Positions 20,521 through 31,394 of a DNA stretch of 64,000 bases are shown piece after piece. Each line of letters starts with the position of its first letter. Position 1 is the first letter of the stretch. This DNA comes from Colius striatus. Taxonomy: Eukaryota; Chordata; Aves; Coliiformes; Coliidae. Both the position numbers and the translations under genes were made by a program. Where the stretch lies: assembly GCF_028858725.1 (NCBI RefSeq), contig NC_084761.1:98667971-98731970 (forward strand), in the 5' to 3' direction. Under the pieces are notes generated by a model. The model was not told the DNA's origin. It saw only the letters and a program-made list of their open reading frames with translations, and searched no databases.

Positions 20521-23089
20521 GAGGTGGGGGAAGGATGGGGAAGAGCCAGGGCTGGCTGGGCTCTCGGCAGGGGGGTTGGGTGGGAGCAGGATCTCAGGTG
20601 GAGCTCATCCCAGGAGCTGCTCCCACGCTGGGGAAACTGAGGCACGGGGGCTTGGCAGCCTGAGTCCCCCAGAGGGGGTTTTAGCAGAGCTGGGGAGCAC
20701 TTTATCTGACTGCCAGCCTTTTATTTGTCTCATCCCATCAGGGCTCACTCCAGTTCATGATTCAATCATCCTTTTCCAACTAAAATCACCCCCAGAGGGT
20801 GTCTGGGGCCAAGGCCCCTGGGCACCCCCAGTGCCAGCCCAGCCCAGCTGCAGTGGTAATGCCCCAGGGATGAGACATTTCATGCCACAAACCATTTGCA
20901 AAGAGGGAAATGTTGCAGATTTCCTCTTTTTTACTCCTTTTCTCCCTCTTTTTTCCCCAACAGCTCCTTTCACCCAGATGAAGCCAGCTGGTTCCTGGCA
21001 GGTCCTGCCGTGGTGTGTGTGGCTGGGACCCGAGCTGGGGAAGGATTTACCCTACACCCCATCCCAGTCTTTTGGTTCTGAGAGACTGGGATGGGAAGAG
21101 AGGAAGGAGCAGAGCAGCACATGGGCTGAGAACCACCACAGAGCTGATGTACCCTGGGGAGACCCAGCTCAGGGATGATGGTGTTCCCTCATCAGACCCT
21201 GAAGCTCCCCACTCAGGATTGAGGCACTGGGCTGCTCTGGGTGCATGGTCCTGCTCCACAGCCCCCTGTGTCTTCTTCTAGGATAACTACCTTTTCAACT
21301 CAGGCTTTTTAAACCCCCAGGTGTTGGCCCCTGCACTGCTCACCCCACGTGAGGGGGTGTCCTTAGTGCATTTCCACACTGATTCACCTTCATTTTGTGC
21401 ATCCAGGAGCAACTTCCATCTGAGAGATTAATGCAAAGGGCTTGTGCCTTTGCTGTTTGGCTGAACAAGGTGAATTGCAGCAAGTTCATCTCCCCAAGCC
21501 TGCAAAAGATGAGCTGTCATGGTGTTTCCTCCCATTGCTCCTGATGTCTTTCTCCTCTCTCCACTTACACTGGGCAGTGTGGAGCCCTCGGAGCTGCCCG
21601 GCAGCCTCGGCAAACTTATTTGATGTTTCAATCGGGAATTAAAGGGGAGGGAGAAGGAGGGGGAAATGCTCCCCTGACCATTTAACAAGATTACATGACA
21701 AGATGGAGCCTGGAAACACGAACAGCCCGACCCGACTCGGGCTTTGCCTTGAACCTGTGCCGCTGGCAGGTTGCCCTCCCCCAGCACCCCATCCCCTCCT
21801 CCCTGCACCCTAATCCCCTTTAGCAACCCCCTCCCCGCGAAAAGAGGCAATCAGCCGAGGAGGAGGGGGCTGCCAGCTCGGGGAGGGATGTAAAAGATGC
21901 CTGGGAAAGCAGCTGGGTCACAGGAGTTGAGGGGCTGGAGGGCTCCTGCTGCTCCAGCATCCCAAAGAGCCCGTCGTGCAAAGTGCTGCCGGCTCATGCA
22001 AACAAACCGCGCCCGTCGCCGTGTGCTCAGCGGGAATAATCCCGTCAGGAAGGAGAGAGCAGGGAGGGGGACACAGTGTCCAACACCCCCTTGCCCTTTC
22101 TCCTATCTCTCCCTCCATCTCCAGTCCCATCCCATTTACCCAGCCGCCCATTTGCACCCATTTGCCAGCACCTGCGTTTATCCCCAATCCCCCATCCCAT
22201 CCACACTCAGCCCGGGCTGGGCAAACAGTCCCGGCTAATACATCCAGCCACCCGTCTCACAACCTACCTGTCCTCCTCCCAGCCACCTACTTATCTGCAG
22301 AGACTTGCTGGGGAGGGCTCAGCACTGCATCTTTAGCAGATAACCTTGATCCTCTTAATAAGGCTGCTTAATTCTCACTCCCTTAGAATTATCTGGCACT
22401 GAAAGCTAACTCGGTTTTTGCAGACAAGTGGCAAAACAGCATCTTTAAGAGAGCAACGTGATAGGCAGGATTGGGAAGGGACCAGCAGGACCTTTTGGGA
22501 TGGGATGGGATGGAGGGGGAGTTCAGGTAAGAACACAGAGCTTTTATTTCATACAGGCTTTCCTGGAGGATGAGAGCAGCCAAGGTGGCTGGATCCAGCC
22601 TGAGAGCAAGCTCTCAGAGCATCTCTCTCCCTTCTTTTCCACGGTGCCTGGATTTGATCCCAGTCCCTATGCCTCAGGTGAGCTACCAGAAGCTGAGCTG
22701 CAAGACCAGGCTGGGAAGGGAAATGTCTCAATTGGCAAAAGGAACCTGCATTTCTCCCCCCTTTCTGGGATGTCAGAGCTTGGCAGGGCATGAAAATGAT
22801 TTGTCTGAATCCAACGTTTGTACAAACCATCAACTGTCTCATTATCAGGGTCAGGTTTGGGCATTTGTCTCTTCTCACCCCCACTGGAGCAGATGCTGTG
22901 CCTGAGGAACCCACAAACAGGTTGATCCCTGGGTGAGAGGCAGACAGGGTTTGACTATCCTGGATGTTCCCTGGCAGGGAGGAAAGGGGACACGGATTTC
23001 CCGAGCCCTGTGCAGCTCCAGGGACTGGCCACCCCCTCGAGGATTAGCACTCACCAGGAGAGAAGCCCAAGGTGCCAGAGGGATGGATG

Positions 23090-23470
23090 GGATTTAATGC
23101 AGCTGATATAAAAGTCACTCAATCAAACCCAGCAGTTTTAATTGAAGTCATTTGAGCCGGGCAGCTCCTGCAGGATCATCCCCCGAGGAGGGGACAGAAA
23201 GGTCCAATCCTGCCCGAGGCTGAGCGCCCACAGCTCCCGGGGGATTAAAGGTGTCCTGAGAACAACTTCACTCTCGCAATCAGCTCGGCCCCCGGCCGGG
23301 GGCTATTAAAACCTGCCCGGTAAACCCCGTTGTGATCGCGCTAAACCCGCCCACGGCTGAGATTAGCGGGTTAAACCTGCCGGCACAGCCGGGTGCTCAG
23401 CAGACATGTGAAGACATTAGCACAGTTTGGGCTCTTTGAGATGCGACGGCTAATCCCGGCTCTGAAAACA
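23090..23470. promoter_or_regulatory. Candidate conserved enhancer
   Basis: Contains ATTAGCGGG and GCTAATCCC (paired-type or OTX/GSC TAATCC sites in both orientations), repeated TTAAACC/TAAACCC and AATCAA motifs, and a CpG-containing core (GGCCCCCGGCCGGGGGC palindrome near 23288). No open frame of interest. Confidence 0.3.
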
Positions 23471-23759
23471 GCCGGGACAAAGGGCAGCTTCCTCACAGAC
23501 ACCATCCTCTGCTTCTCCCCTGACCCTCTCGCCTTGCACCATCCCCTTCTTGTATCCTCCTCTTGCATTGTCTCCTCCTTGTGTTGTCCCCCTCTCTTTG
23601 CACTATCCCCTTCTTATATCTTCCCTTTCTTGCATAGTTATCTCTCTCCTGTCAGCATCACCTTCTTGCACTGTTCCCTCTCCTTGTATTACCCCTTCCT
23701 CTTTTCCCCTGTCCCCTCTCCTTGTGTCATTCCCCTTTTCCTTACACCATTCCCCTCTT

Positions 23760-24045
23760 ACAGAATCCCACAGTGATGGGTGCTGGAAGGGCCCTGCAGA
23801 GCTGCTGCAGCCCCAGCCCTTGCTAAAGACAGCTCCTTGTGCTCTAAAATAGCTCAGGATCTTCACAAAGCCTTGATGAAGACCTACATCTCAGCTTCCA
23901 TCCATGTCCATCTCCATCCTGTGCTCAGGGGGCACAGGAACGTGTCCAGCTGGGGTAGGAAGCCTCCCAAGAAGGAGCCTCCACACCCTCCCTGGGCAGC
24001 CTGGGCCAGGGCTCCCTCCCCTCAGCACCAAAGGAGATTTTCCTT
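23760..24045 (-). mobile_element. CR1 3' region with a foreign internal segment
   Basis: Antisense CR1 (CAGAATCCCACAGTGATGGG ... CAGCACCAAAGGAG). The usual 16-base stretch CCAGCAGCTTCCCCTG is replaced at about 23825-23922 by roughly 95 bp of non-CR1 sequence that recurs inverted at about 24520-24612. Confidence 0.85.
23826..23920 (+). repeat. Inverted repeat, left arm
   Basis: The stretch from AAGACAGCTCCTTGTGCTC to CATCCATGTCCATCTCCATC is about 90 percent identical by eye to the reverse complement of 24520-24612. It lies inside the CR1 at 23760-24045. Confidence 0.85.
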
Positions 24046-24519
24046 CTTAATTGTCCCCTTTCTCTTTGCACTCTCCCCTCTCTTCCAATGAAGCTTCACA
24101 CCTGCTCAAATAAACTCCCCACCTCGGTCCCATCTTCCCCCAAGCCCTGAGTGGACATGAAGAAAGTATGGTCAGCTGGAGTTGCCCAGGCAGCATCCAT
24201 CTGACCCCAGTGCTGCTCTTACCTAGGAGCTGCAGAGCCCAGGAGCTCTCGAGCTGCCCATGGAGCCCAGCCCCAGGTCACTGGCCAGCCCAAACCTGCT
24301 GAATTTAAACCCTCTACATCTGTCTAAGTAGGACCAAGCAGTTAAAACTGAAACCTGGCTAATCCTTGCCCAGCTGAGGTGGCACCCCAGGTGCTCAGCA
24401 CACAAAGCCACCAGACCCTGCTCTCCAGGTGCTTTTCCTTTGGGTTTTCCTGGCTCCAAAAGCCCTGGAGAGCAGGCTGGTGAGTGGGTTGGGATGTGAG
24501 CTCTGGGCAGAGCAGTTAT

Positions 24520-24612
24520 GGTGAAGATGGAGATGGATGGAACCTGAGATGCAGATCTTCATCAAGGCTTTGTGAAGGTCCTGGGCTATTGTAGAGCACA
24601 GGGAGCTGTCTG
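24520..24612 (-). repeat. Inverted repeat, right arm
   Basis: Reverse complement matches 23826-23920. Here the segment is in ordinary sequence with no CR1 around it, so this is probably the source copy. Confidence 0.85.
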
Positions 24613-24868
24613 AGCAGCCAGTGCCTTTGGGATGAGCCTGGCTATGGGTGGCCTCCACCCCCCTAGACTTCCAGGGCTCGTTCCCATTAAGGAGCCCCCA
24701 CTGAATGTTGCTGCCACTGTCTCTCCTCCTGCTCCCCACACAAAGATGAGCTCAAAAGTTGCATAAATGATGTATTTTTTGCACTGCAGAAACAGTTGAG
24801 TGCCATGAATATATTAGAGAGGCTCCTTGCCAGCTGTGATACACTCCAGGAGCAGCTGGGAGGGGGCA

Positions 24869-25105
24869 TCAGCAGCTCTTTGCCACAGTCTGTGCAGGTG
24901 CTGTCCCCAAGGCCAAGGAGGAGCCTGTGTCCTCCTGTCTGTCCTCCACTTCTGCTGGGAAGTCCTTGTGCTCCTCACCATGGTGGCTGTGTGAGTCAGG
25001 GCTCCTCTCCAGGGTGGGCAAGCCCATCTCAGCCACTTTGGCTTGCTGCTGTTCCAGGCTTTGCTTCCTCCACTTGATCCTCCAGTTTTGGAACCAGACT
25101 TTCAC
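24869..25105 (-). pseudogene. NOT2 pseudogene exon 3
   Basis: 78 codons and a stop, open throughout. WFQNWR replaces WFQNRR. The tail is GLPTLERSPDSHSHHGEEHK followed by an acidic stretch. The acceptor CCTAAG is weaker than the CAG used in NOTO. Confidence 0.85.
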
Positions 25106-25371
25106 CTTAGGAAGGGATAAAGCTTGGCTTTCAAATCTGGCTTCTCCATGGACCTGGGGTCAAAGTCTGCCCAGATATTCCACAAACGCTTCAGTGCCCA
25201 AAGCCTCAGCTATTCCCCAGCTGGCCAGGACAGATGTCCTCTGCCATGCTCTGAGGTTAAAAACTGTCCCCTGAAACTTGAGACCTGAGCTGAGACCTGC
25301 CAGTGGTGGGAAAGATCCAGCCTTAAGCTGGACACAAGAACAACCCCTCCACATGGCCCTAGGACAGCCCC

Positions 25372-26014
25372 TTTGCAACCTCCTGAGAAGGAGCCTCCAC
25401 ACCCTCCCTGGGCAGCCTGGGCCAGGGCTCCCTCCCCTCAGCACCAAAGGACTTTCTCCTCCTGGGCAAGGGGCACTGCCTGTGTGCCAGCTTGTGCCCA
25501 TTACCCCTTGTCCTGGCACTTGAGACAAGAGAAAAAAAGTGTCTCTTCATCCTCCTCCACATCTACCCTTTAGGTATTTGTATTTAAGTGTTGCTGAGAT
25601 CCCCCCTCAGCCTTCTCTTCTCCAGGCTGAACAGCCCAAGGTCCTGCAGCCTTTCCTCATAGGGAAGATGCTCCAGTCCCCTCAGCATCTTGGTGTCCCT
25701 GCACTGGCCTCTCTCCAGCACTTCCCTGTCCCTCTGGAGCTGGGGAGCCCAGAACTGGACACAGGACTCCAGATGAGGCCTCAGCAGCTCTGGCAGAGCA
25801 GAGGGGCAGCACAACCTCCCTGGCCCTGCTGCCCACACTCTCCTCAATGCCCCCAGGCTGCCATTGGCTTCTTGCCCACGAGCCCACGTTGCTGCTCATG
25901 GGCAGTTGATTCTCCCCCAGCACTGCCAGGTCCCTCTCCTGGAGCTGCTCTCCAGCAGGTCACCCCCAGCCTGTGCTGGTGCAGGGGTTGTTCCTCCCCA
26001 GCTGCGGGACTCTA
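25372..26014 (-). mobile_element. CR1 in the NOT2 pseudogene intron
   Basis: Antisense, from CAACCTCCTGAGAAGGAGCC to CCCCAGCTGCGGGACTC. The 3' terminus is missing. Its inner 350 bp are nearly identical to other copies in the window (e.g. 32400-32713, 61030-61340). Confidence 0.92.
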
Positions 26015-26136
26015 TTTCCCCATCTGTGATCCTCCACCCCTTTTAATCCAAACTACCTGCACTCACTTCCCCTCATGGCTGATGTTCCATGCTGAAGGCA
26101 CATGGGCAGGTGGAGATGGATGGTGGTGAGCCTTAC

Positions 26137-26282
26137 CTGCTCCTCAGTGAGGCTCAGGGAGGAGGCCAGCAGGCACCTCTCCATGCCCACCACCTACTGC
26201 TGCCACCCAAGCTCCTGCTCCAGCCACTCGCTGCTGAGGACGGTTCGGACTCGCTTGGCTTTGCCAGGCTTGGCTTTGAAGA
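26137..26282 (-). pseudogene. NOT2 pseudogene exon 2
   Basis: Acceptor CCCAG at 26283-26284, donor GAGCAG|GTAAGG. In-frame TAG at 26194-26196 replaces the conserved Tyr25 codon. Three codons are missing between E11 and R/W15 where the normal sequence has a CTGGAG direct repeat. Confidence 0.87.
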
Positions 26283-26339
26283 CTGGGAAGCAGCACTTCC
26301 CAGGAAGCCTGGAGGAGAGGGGGAGAGAGGAGATGTCAG

Positions 26340-27240
26340 GAGAGGACAGCTTTTAGAGCAAGGTCCCCACTTGGAAGGTCGTTTCTTGGAGGGGCTGAAA
26401 GGATCTCGCTGTTTGGAGATGTTTCCTTCCGAGAGGCAGAGGTGGTGGCTTTGGAGGGCATCTGCTGTTTGAAGAGATAGATGGGAGAGGAGCCTTCATT
26501 TAGAGAGCATCTCCTTGGAGAGGTAAATACAGATCTCTCCTGGGGGAAGGATATACCCATGAAGAGGCAAAAGAACCTTCCCATTTGTAGGTGTTCTCCT
26601 GAGAGAGGCCAGAGGGTCCCATTTGGAGGGGCAGAAGAGGGTCCCTGCTGCAAACATCCCCTTGGGAGAGGAGGCAGAGGAGACCCCTCATTTGGGGATG
26701 TCTGAATGGGAGATGTGGACCAGGTCATCCCCCTGGAAAAGGTCCCATTGGGACAGAGGATGAAAGGAGGTCCCCAATTTGGAGGTGTCCCTGTGAGAGA
26801 GGTGGCTTCAGGTTCTCACTGGAGACATTACCTTTGGAAGGGAAGTGGACAGGGATCCTCCTACAAGAGAATCCCTTTGGAGGGGTGGAAGGACATCACA
26901 GTTGGGACATATCTCCATGGGAGAGGTGGATGTGGGATCCTTCTGGAAGAGATTCCCTTTGGAAGGGTCCTCCCAGGAAGAGCTGGAAGGTGCTCCCCAT
27001 TTGGAGCCATCCCCATGGGAGAGGGAGACATGTCCCTAGAAGTCTCCTTGAGCAAGAACCCCTGATTTGAGAGGTGGCCAGAGGTCCTCCCACCTGGGAG
27101 AGACAGAAGGGGGTCCTCACTTGGAGACACTCCCATGGGAGAGCTGGACAGGGGTCCCCTGGGAAGAGATCCCCTTGGAAGAGATGGAAGGTGATCCCCA
27201 TGTGGAGCCATCCCCATGGAAGAGGTTCCCCTAGAAGATA
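26340..27240. repeat. Degenerate purine-rich repeat block
   Basis: Imperfect units around CCATCCCCATGGGAGAGGTGGA and TTTGGAGG, G/A-rich on the plus strand. Open frames across it are repeat artefacts. Confidence 0.65.
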
Positions 27241-27289
27241 TCTCCTTGGGCACGGTGGGGTGGGGACGGGGACGGGCGGCATCGCCAGC

Positions 27290-27960
27290 AGCCCTGCCCC
27301 AGCCCCTGCCCCAGCACGTCCCCTGCCCTCCATGGGGACACCCTCCCATGTCCCCCTGCCCTTTGTGGGGACACTCTCCCTGCCCTTCATGGGGACATCC
27401 CCCTCGTGTCCCTCTGCCTCCATGGGGACACCTCCCCATGTCCTCCTGCCCTCCATGGACAAACTCCCCCTGCCCTTCATGGGGACATCCCCCCCACCAT
27501 GTCCCTCTGCCTTCCATGAGGACATCCCCCCTCCATATCCCCCTGCCCTCCATGGGAACATCCCCCTCATGTCCCTCTGCTTCCATGGGGACATCTCCCC
27601 ACATCCCCCTGCCCTCCATGGGGACACCCTGTCCCATGTCCCCCTCCCCTCCATGTTCACACTCCCCCTGCCCTTTTAACAGGGGAATTCCCCCCACCGT
27701 GTCCCTGTGCCCTCGACTGAGCTCTCACCCCTCCCTGTCCCCCTTTCTCCCAGCAGGGATGTCCCCCTGTCATGTGTCCCCACCCTTGATGGGGGTGTTC
27801 CTCCACCATGTCTCCCAGGTACCCTCTGGCACAATCCTCCTCCCCTCCATGGGGGTGTCCCCCCCTTCATGTCCCCCTGCCCTCCATGGGATGTGTCTCC
27901 TGCCCCCCCATATCCCCCTGGTGTGGAAGCCCCTGTGTGTGTCCTCCTTCATGTTGGAGA
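27290..27960. repeat. About 32-bp C-rich minisatellite
   Basis: Degenerate units of CCTGCCCTCCATGGGGACA followed by CCCCC(A/T)CATGTCC, pyrimidine-rich on the plus strand, so base skew flips relative to the preceding block. Confidence 0.8.
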
Positions 27961-29837
27961 CCCCCCACCCTGTCCCACACCCTGGGTGACTTTAGCCCTG
28001 ATACAATCAGGCAGGAGGATCCAGGTTACCCAAGGAACAGCACAGGACAGCCAGTGTCACCCCAAGGCCACCAAAGCTCCTGGGGAGAGGGCTCAGGACC
28101 CCCCCCCTTCAGCACTCTGAGCTCACCCCCCACTGCAAAGCTGCATTTTGAGGGGGGATAACACACCCTTGGGCAAAGGGATGGGAGCAGGGATGCTCCA
28201 AGAGGCAGTGGCAGAGGCTGGGGCTGTCCCTACACCCCCTCCCAACCCTCCCCTCTCGCTGATGGGATTCAGATGGTCATTAGGGGCTGAGATTCTTAAA
28301 ATCCTGCAGCTTTTCCTAATGAGCTGGGAAAAGTCACACCTCGGGCTGGCACAGCAGGGGAGCCAGCCCCAGTCAAAGGGCTCCACGGGGCTCGGGGGGG
28401 TTTATTGGGGAGGAAATGGGGCACGGGGGAGTGAGGGGCACCACAGCAGCCCCCCCTTGGCTTTCATGAGCTCTGTGGGACCCAGCACATGCCTGTGTGC
28501 ATCCCCCCCAAGCTGGGCAACACCCCCCCCCCCAAAGATTGCTTCAGTGCTGACAAAGTCATTATGAGGCTCTGCATTCTCTGCTCTGAAGCTGTGTGGG
28601 GTGGGGATGGGCACAGAGACCCCCCAGCTTTACCAGGGCACATCTGAGCCTGGCACCGGCAGCTGAAGGCTCCCTGGGGGATGTTTTTACAGCAACAGCA
28701 CATATAAAGCCCGTGGTGGGCACGGTGGTGATGGGGATGGCACTGGGGCATCATCACAGGGGCATCACTCCACAACCACTGCGGTGGGGGCAAACAAAGG
28801 CTCCGGGGGGTGGGGGCAGAGATGAAAGGGCAGCAGGTTTGGTGTTATTAGTTCTTAATTACACTCTTGAAAAGGCTGAGATAAAAAGGCAGGAGGCCCC
28901 TGCAGCCTGGGCTCACTGGGCTCGGGTGGGTCGGGTTGTGTTTGGTTAAGAGGTGCTTTCCCTTTTTAGTCCCCTTTACCTCTCCCTCTGTTTGACAGAG
29001 CTCAGCAAACAACCCCCCCCACACCTGCAGCAGGGTGGTCTCAGGATGGGGGAGTGCCCAGCACCCCGGAGTTGGGATCCAGGGGCCAGATGGGGGTGCT
29101 GGTACCCACTGGTGCCCTGGGGGAGGAAGTTCTGTCCTGGAAAGATGGGAGGGGGTGTTAAGGATTTAGGGGGCTGATGCTGTGTAAAGAGCATGCAAGG
29201 GCTGGAATTTGGGGGTTGTCACTCACAAACCGAGCGTCTCCTTTCAGCAGGTCTGGATTCAGAACAGACACGTCAATCCAGGGATGGCTCCTGCCTAATT
29301 TTGAGGCGAAATCGCCCCAAGGTTTTGGCTCCTGAGCTAATTAATGACAAAGCTGCTCATTAGCCTGTGCTCAGCCTGTCTGGGCGAGGTGTGGATTGTC
29401 TGTCTGAGGAGCAGTGGGGCATCCAGGGTAACACCCCCCTCCACCTTGTCCCCAGACAGCTTCAGGGGTGACGCGGGAGCCCCGGGACTCCTTGTCCTTG
29501 TGTCCATCCCCTGTCCCGCAGCATCCCTCTGTCTGCCTGTTGTCCATCTGTCCATCCCACCTCTTGGGGTCCTTCCCCCACAAAATCCCTTTGCACTCGC
29601 TTGCTGATAGGCTGTGTGGGTGCTGGGGTGGTGCTGGGCTGGGGGGGCTGCGGACACCCTCAGTTTGCAGGGAAAAGGGATGTTTCAGCCGAGGTAATTG
29701 GAGAGGGGAGGCAACATTCGGCTCCCCGCTGCCATCAAGCGGCTGAGGAGGATCCACACGCGACTCTCAGCATCCTCAACCCCCCCCGGTTGCTTCATCT
29801 GAACCCAAGATCTTCCCCCATCCATTAAATCCCCCTC
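27961..29837. other. Unique stretch with candidate conserved blocks
   Basis: No gene is confirmed. AT-rich islands at 28255-28340, 28835-28900 and 29225-29370 resemble conserved noncoding DNA; the last includes a homeobox-helix-like codon string, described in the findings. Confidence 0.4.
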
Positions 29838-30195
29838 CAGTGAGGGGGGATCCCAGTTAGCCAGCACCACTGTGAGGGGGTGAACAGGCATCCCAGTTAG
29901 CCAGCACCACTGTGAGGAGGTTAACAGGCATCCCAGTGAGGGGGGATCCCAGTTAGCCAGCACCACTGTGAGGGGGTGAACAGGCATCCCAGTGAGGGGG
30001 GATCCCAGTTAGCCAGCACCACTGTGAGGAGGTTAACAGGCATCCCAGTGAGGGGGGATCCCAGTTAGCCAGCACCACTGTGAGGGGGTGAACAGGCATC
30101 CCAGTGAGGGGGGATCCCAGTTAGCCAGCACCACTGTGAGGAGGTTAACAGGCATCCCAGTGAGGGGGGATCCCAGTTAGCCAGCACCACTGTGA
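29838..30195. repeat. 56-bp minisatellite with 112-bp higher-order period
   Basis: Units begin CAGTGAGGGGGGATCCCAGT at 29934, 29990, 30046, 30102 and 30158, exactly 56 bp apart. They alternate between GAGGGGGTGAACAGG and GAGGAGGTTAACAGG versions. The first unit, near 29838, is followed by a shortened copy. Confidence 0.95.
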
Positions 30196-31180
30196 GGGAG
30201 GATCTCAGTTACTGGGCTTTCCAGTCAGTGGGCATCCCAGTTAGTGAATATGCCCTGTAGCAGGTATCCCAGTTACTGGGTTTCCTATTAGGGGAGCATC
30301 CCATTTCATGAGCATCCTAATTACTGGGCATCCCAGTTACTGGGCATCCCCAGTAGCAGGCATCCTAGTTACAGAGCATCCCAGTTACTGGGCATCCCCA
30401 GTTGCAGGTATCCATCCCAGTTACAGAGCATCCCAGCTACTGGACATCCCCAGTAGCAGGTATCCCAGCTACTGAGCATCCCAGTTACTGGGCATCCCCA
30501 GTAGCAGACACCCCAGTTACTGAGCATCCCAGTTACTGGGCATCCCCAGTAGCAGACATCCCAGTTACTGGGCATCCCTAGTAGCAGGTATCTCAGTTAC
30601 TGGGCATCTCAGTGAGTCAGCATCCCCAGTAGCAGGTATCCCAGCTCCTGAGCTTCCCAGCTACTGAGCATCCCAGCTACTGGGCATCCCCAGTAGCAGG
30701 TATCCCAGCTACTAAGCATCCCAGTTACTGGGCATCCCCAGTAGCAGACATCCCAGTTACTGAGCATCCCAGTTACTGGGCATCCCTAGTAGCAGATATC
30801 TCAGTTACTGGGCTTCTCAGTGAGTGAGCATCCCCAGTAGCAGTCATCCCAGTTAGTGAGCATCCCAGTTACTGGGCATCCCCAGTAGCAGGCATCCTAG
30901 TTAGTGAGCATCCCAGTTAGTGGACATCCCCAGTAGCAGGTATCCCAGCTTCTGAGCATCCCAGTTACTGGGCATCCCCAGTAGCAGTCATCCCAGTTAG
31001 TGGGGATCTCAGCTAGTGAGCATTCCCAGTAGCAAGCATCCCAGTCAGAGACCATCACATGTAATGAGTGTCCCAGTTACTGGGGATCCCAGTCAGTAAA
31101 TGTGCTAGTTAGTAGAGATCTCAGTTCACGGGCATCCCGTTTAGCAGAGATCCCAGTTAACACCAGTTAACACCAGTTAG
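30196..31180. repeat. 16-bp minisatellite with 48-bp higher-order period
   Basis: The basic unit is GCATCCCAGTTACTGG. Triplets of the form CCAGTTACTGGGCAT / CCCCAGTAGCAGGTAT / CCCAGCTACTGAGCAT recur about every 48 bp. The units decay towards the right end. Confidence 0.92.
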
Positions 31181-31394
31181 CACCATTGCAGGCAGCAGGC
31201 TGAGAGGGGTCCCGTTAACACCCCAATTAGCTGTTAATTAGCGGGGATGTCAGCCGAGATCCCACTGGGCGCTGCTCAGCAGAGACCCCAGTTGTAGGGG
31301 GAGCTCCCGGTTAGAGGGGCTCGTGGTGGGGAGGTGACCAGGAGGGTCCCGGGGGGCTACCGAGGGGGGAACCGGAGGGTCCCGGAGGGGTTCT

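Larger units (their letters stand above)
18621..23759. other. Gene-free stretch between NOTO and the NOT2 remnant
   Basis: No coding exon or clear transposon is recognised. AT-rich blocks with transcription-factor-like motifs are listed separately at 20285-20520 and 23090-23470; another lies near 22325-22420. Confidence 0.45.
24869..26282 (-). pseudogene. NOT2-type homeobox pseudogene (exons 2 and 3)
   Basis: Second NOT family gene, corresponding to chicken Cnot2 by position and sequence. Exon 2 is 26137-26282, exon 3 is 24869-25105; splice borders and phases equal those of NOTO. Exon 2 reads FKAKPGKAKRVRTVLSSE, WLEQELGWQQ, stop, VVGMERCLLASSLSLTEEQ. Exon 3 reads [20 protein letters not shown] and runs to a stop at 24869. 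By homeodomain numbering the lesions are F8L, loss of residues 12-14, R15W, F20L, Y25 to TAG (26194-26196) and R52W. Both R to W changes fit CGG to TGG decay at CpG. Exon 1 with an Eh1 motif is not found upstream. A CR1 fills the intron between the exons. A protein restarting after the stop would lack helix 1, so a functional factor is unlikely; a sequencing error cannot explain several separate lesions. Confidence 0.85.

Noticed and set aside
23826-24612. Conserved small exon suggested by similar peptides DSSLCS.IAQDLHKALMK in both arms
   Set aside because: The similarity follows from DNA identity of an inverted copy; no splice sites or extended frame support coding.
26861-27697. Glycine-rich 278-codon minus-strand frame
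   Set aside because: Repeat-driven composition (EGRGMW-like periodicity) with no conserved domain.
29838-31180. CRISPR-like array
   Set aside because: Repeats are contiguous without unique spacers and the DNA is vertebrate nuclear.
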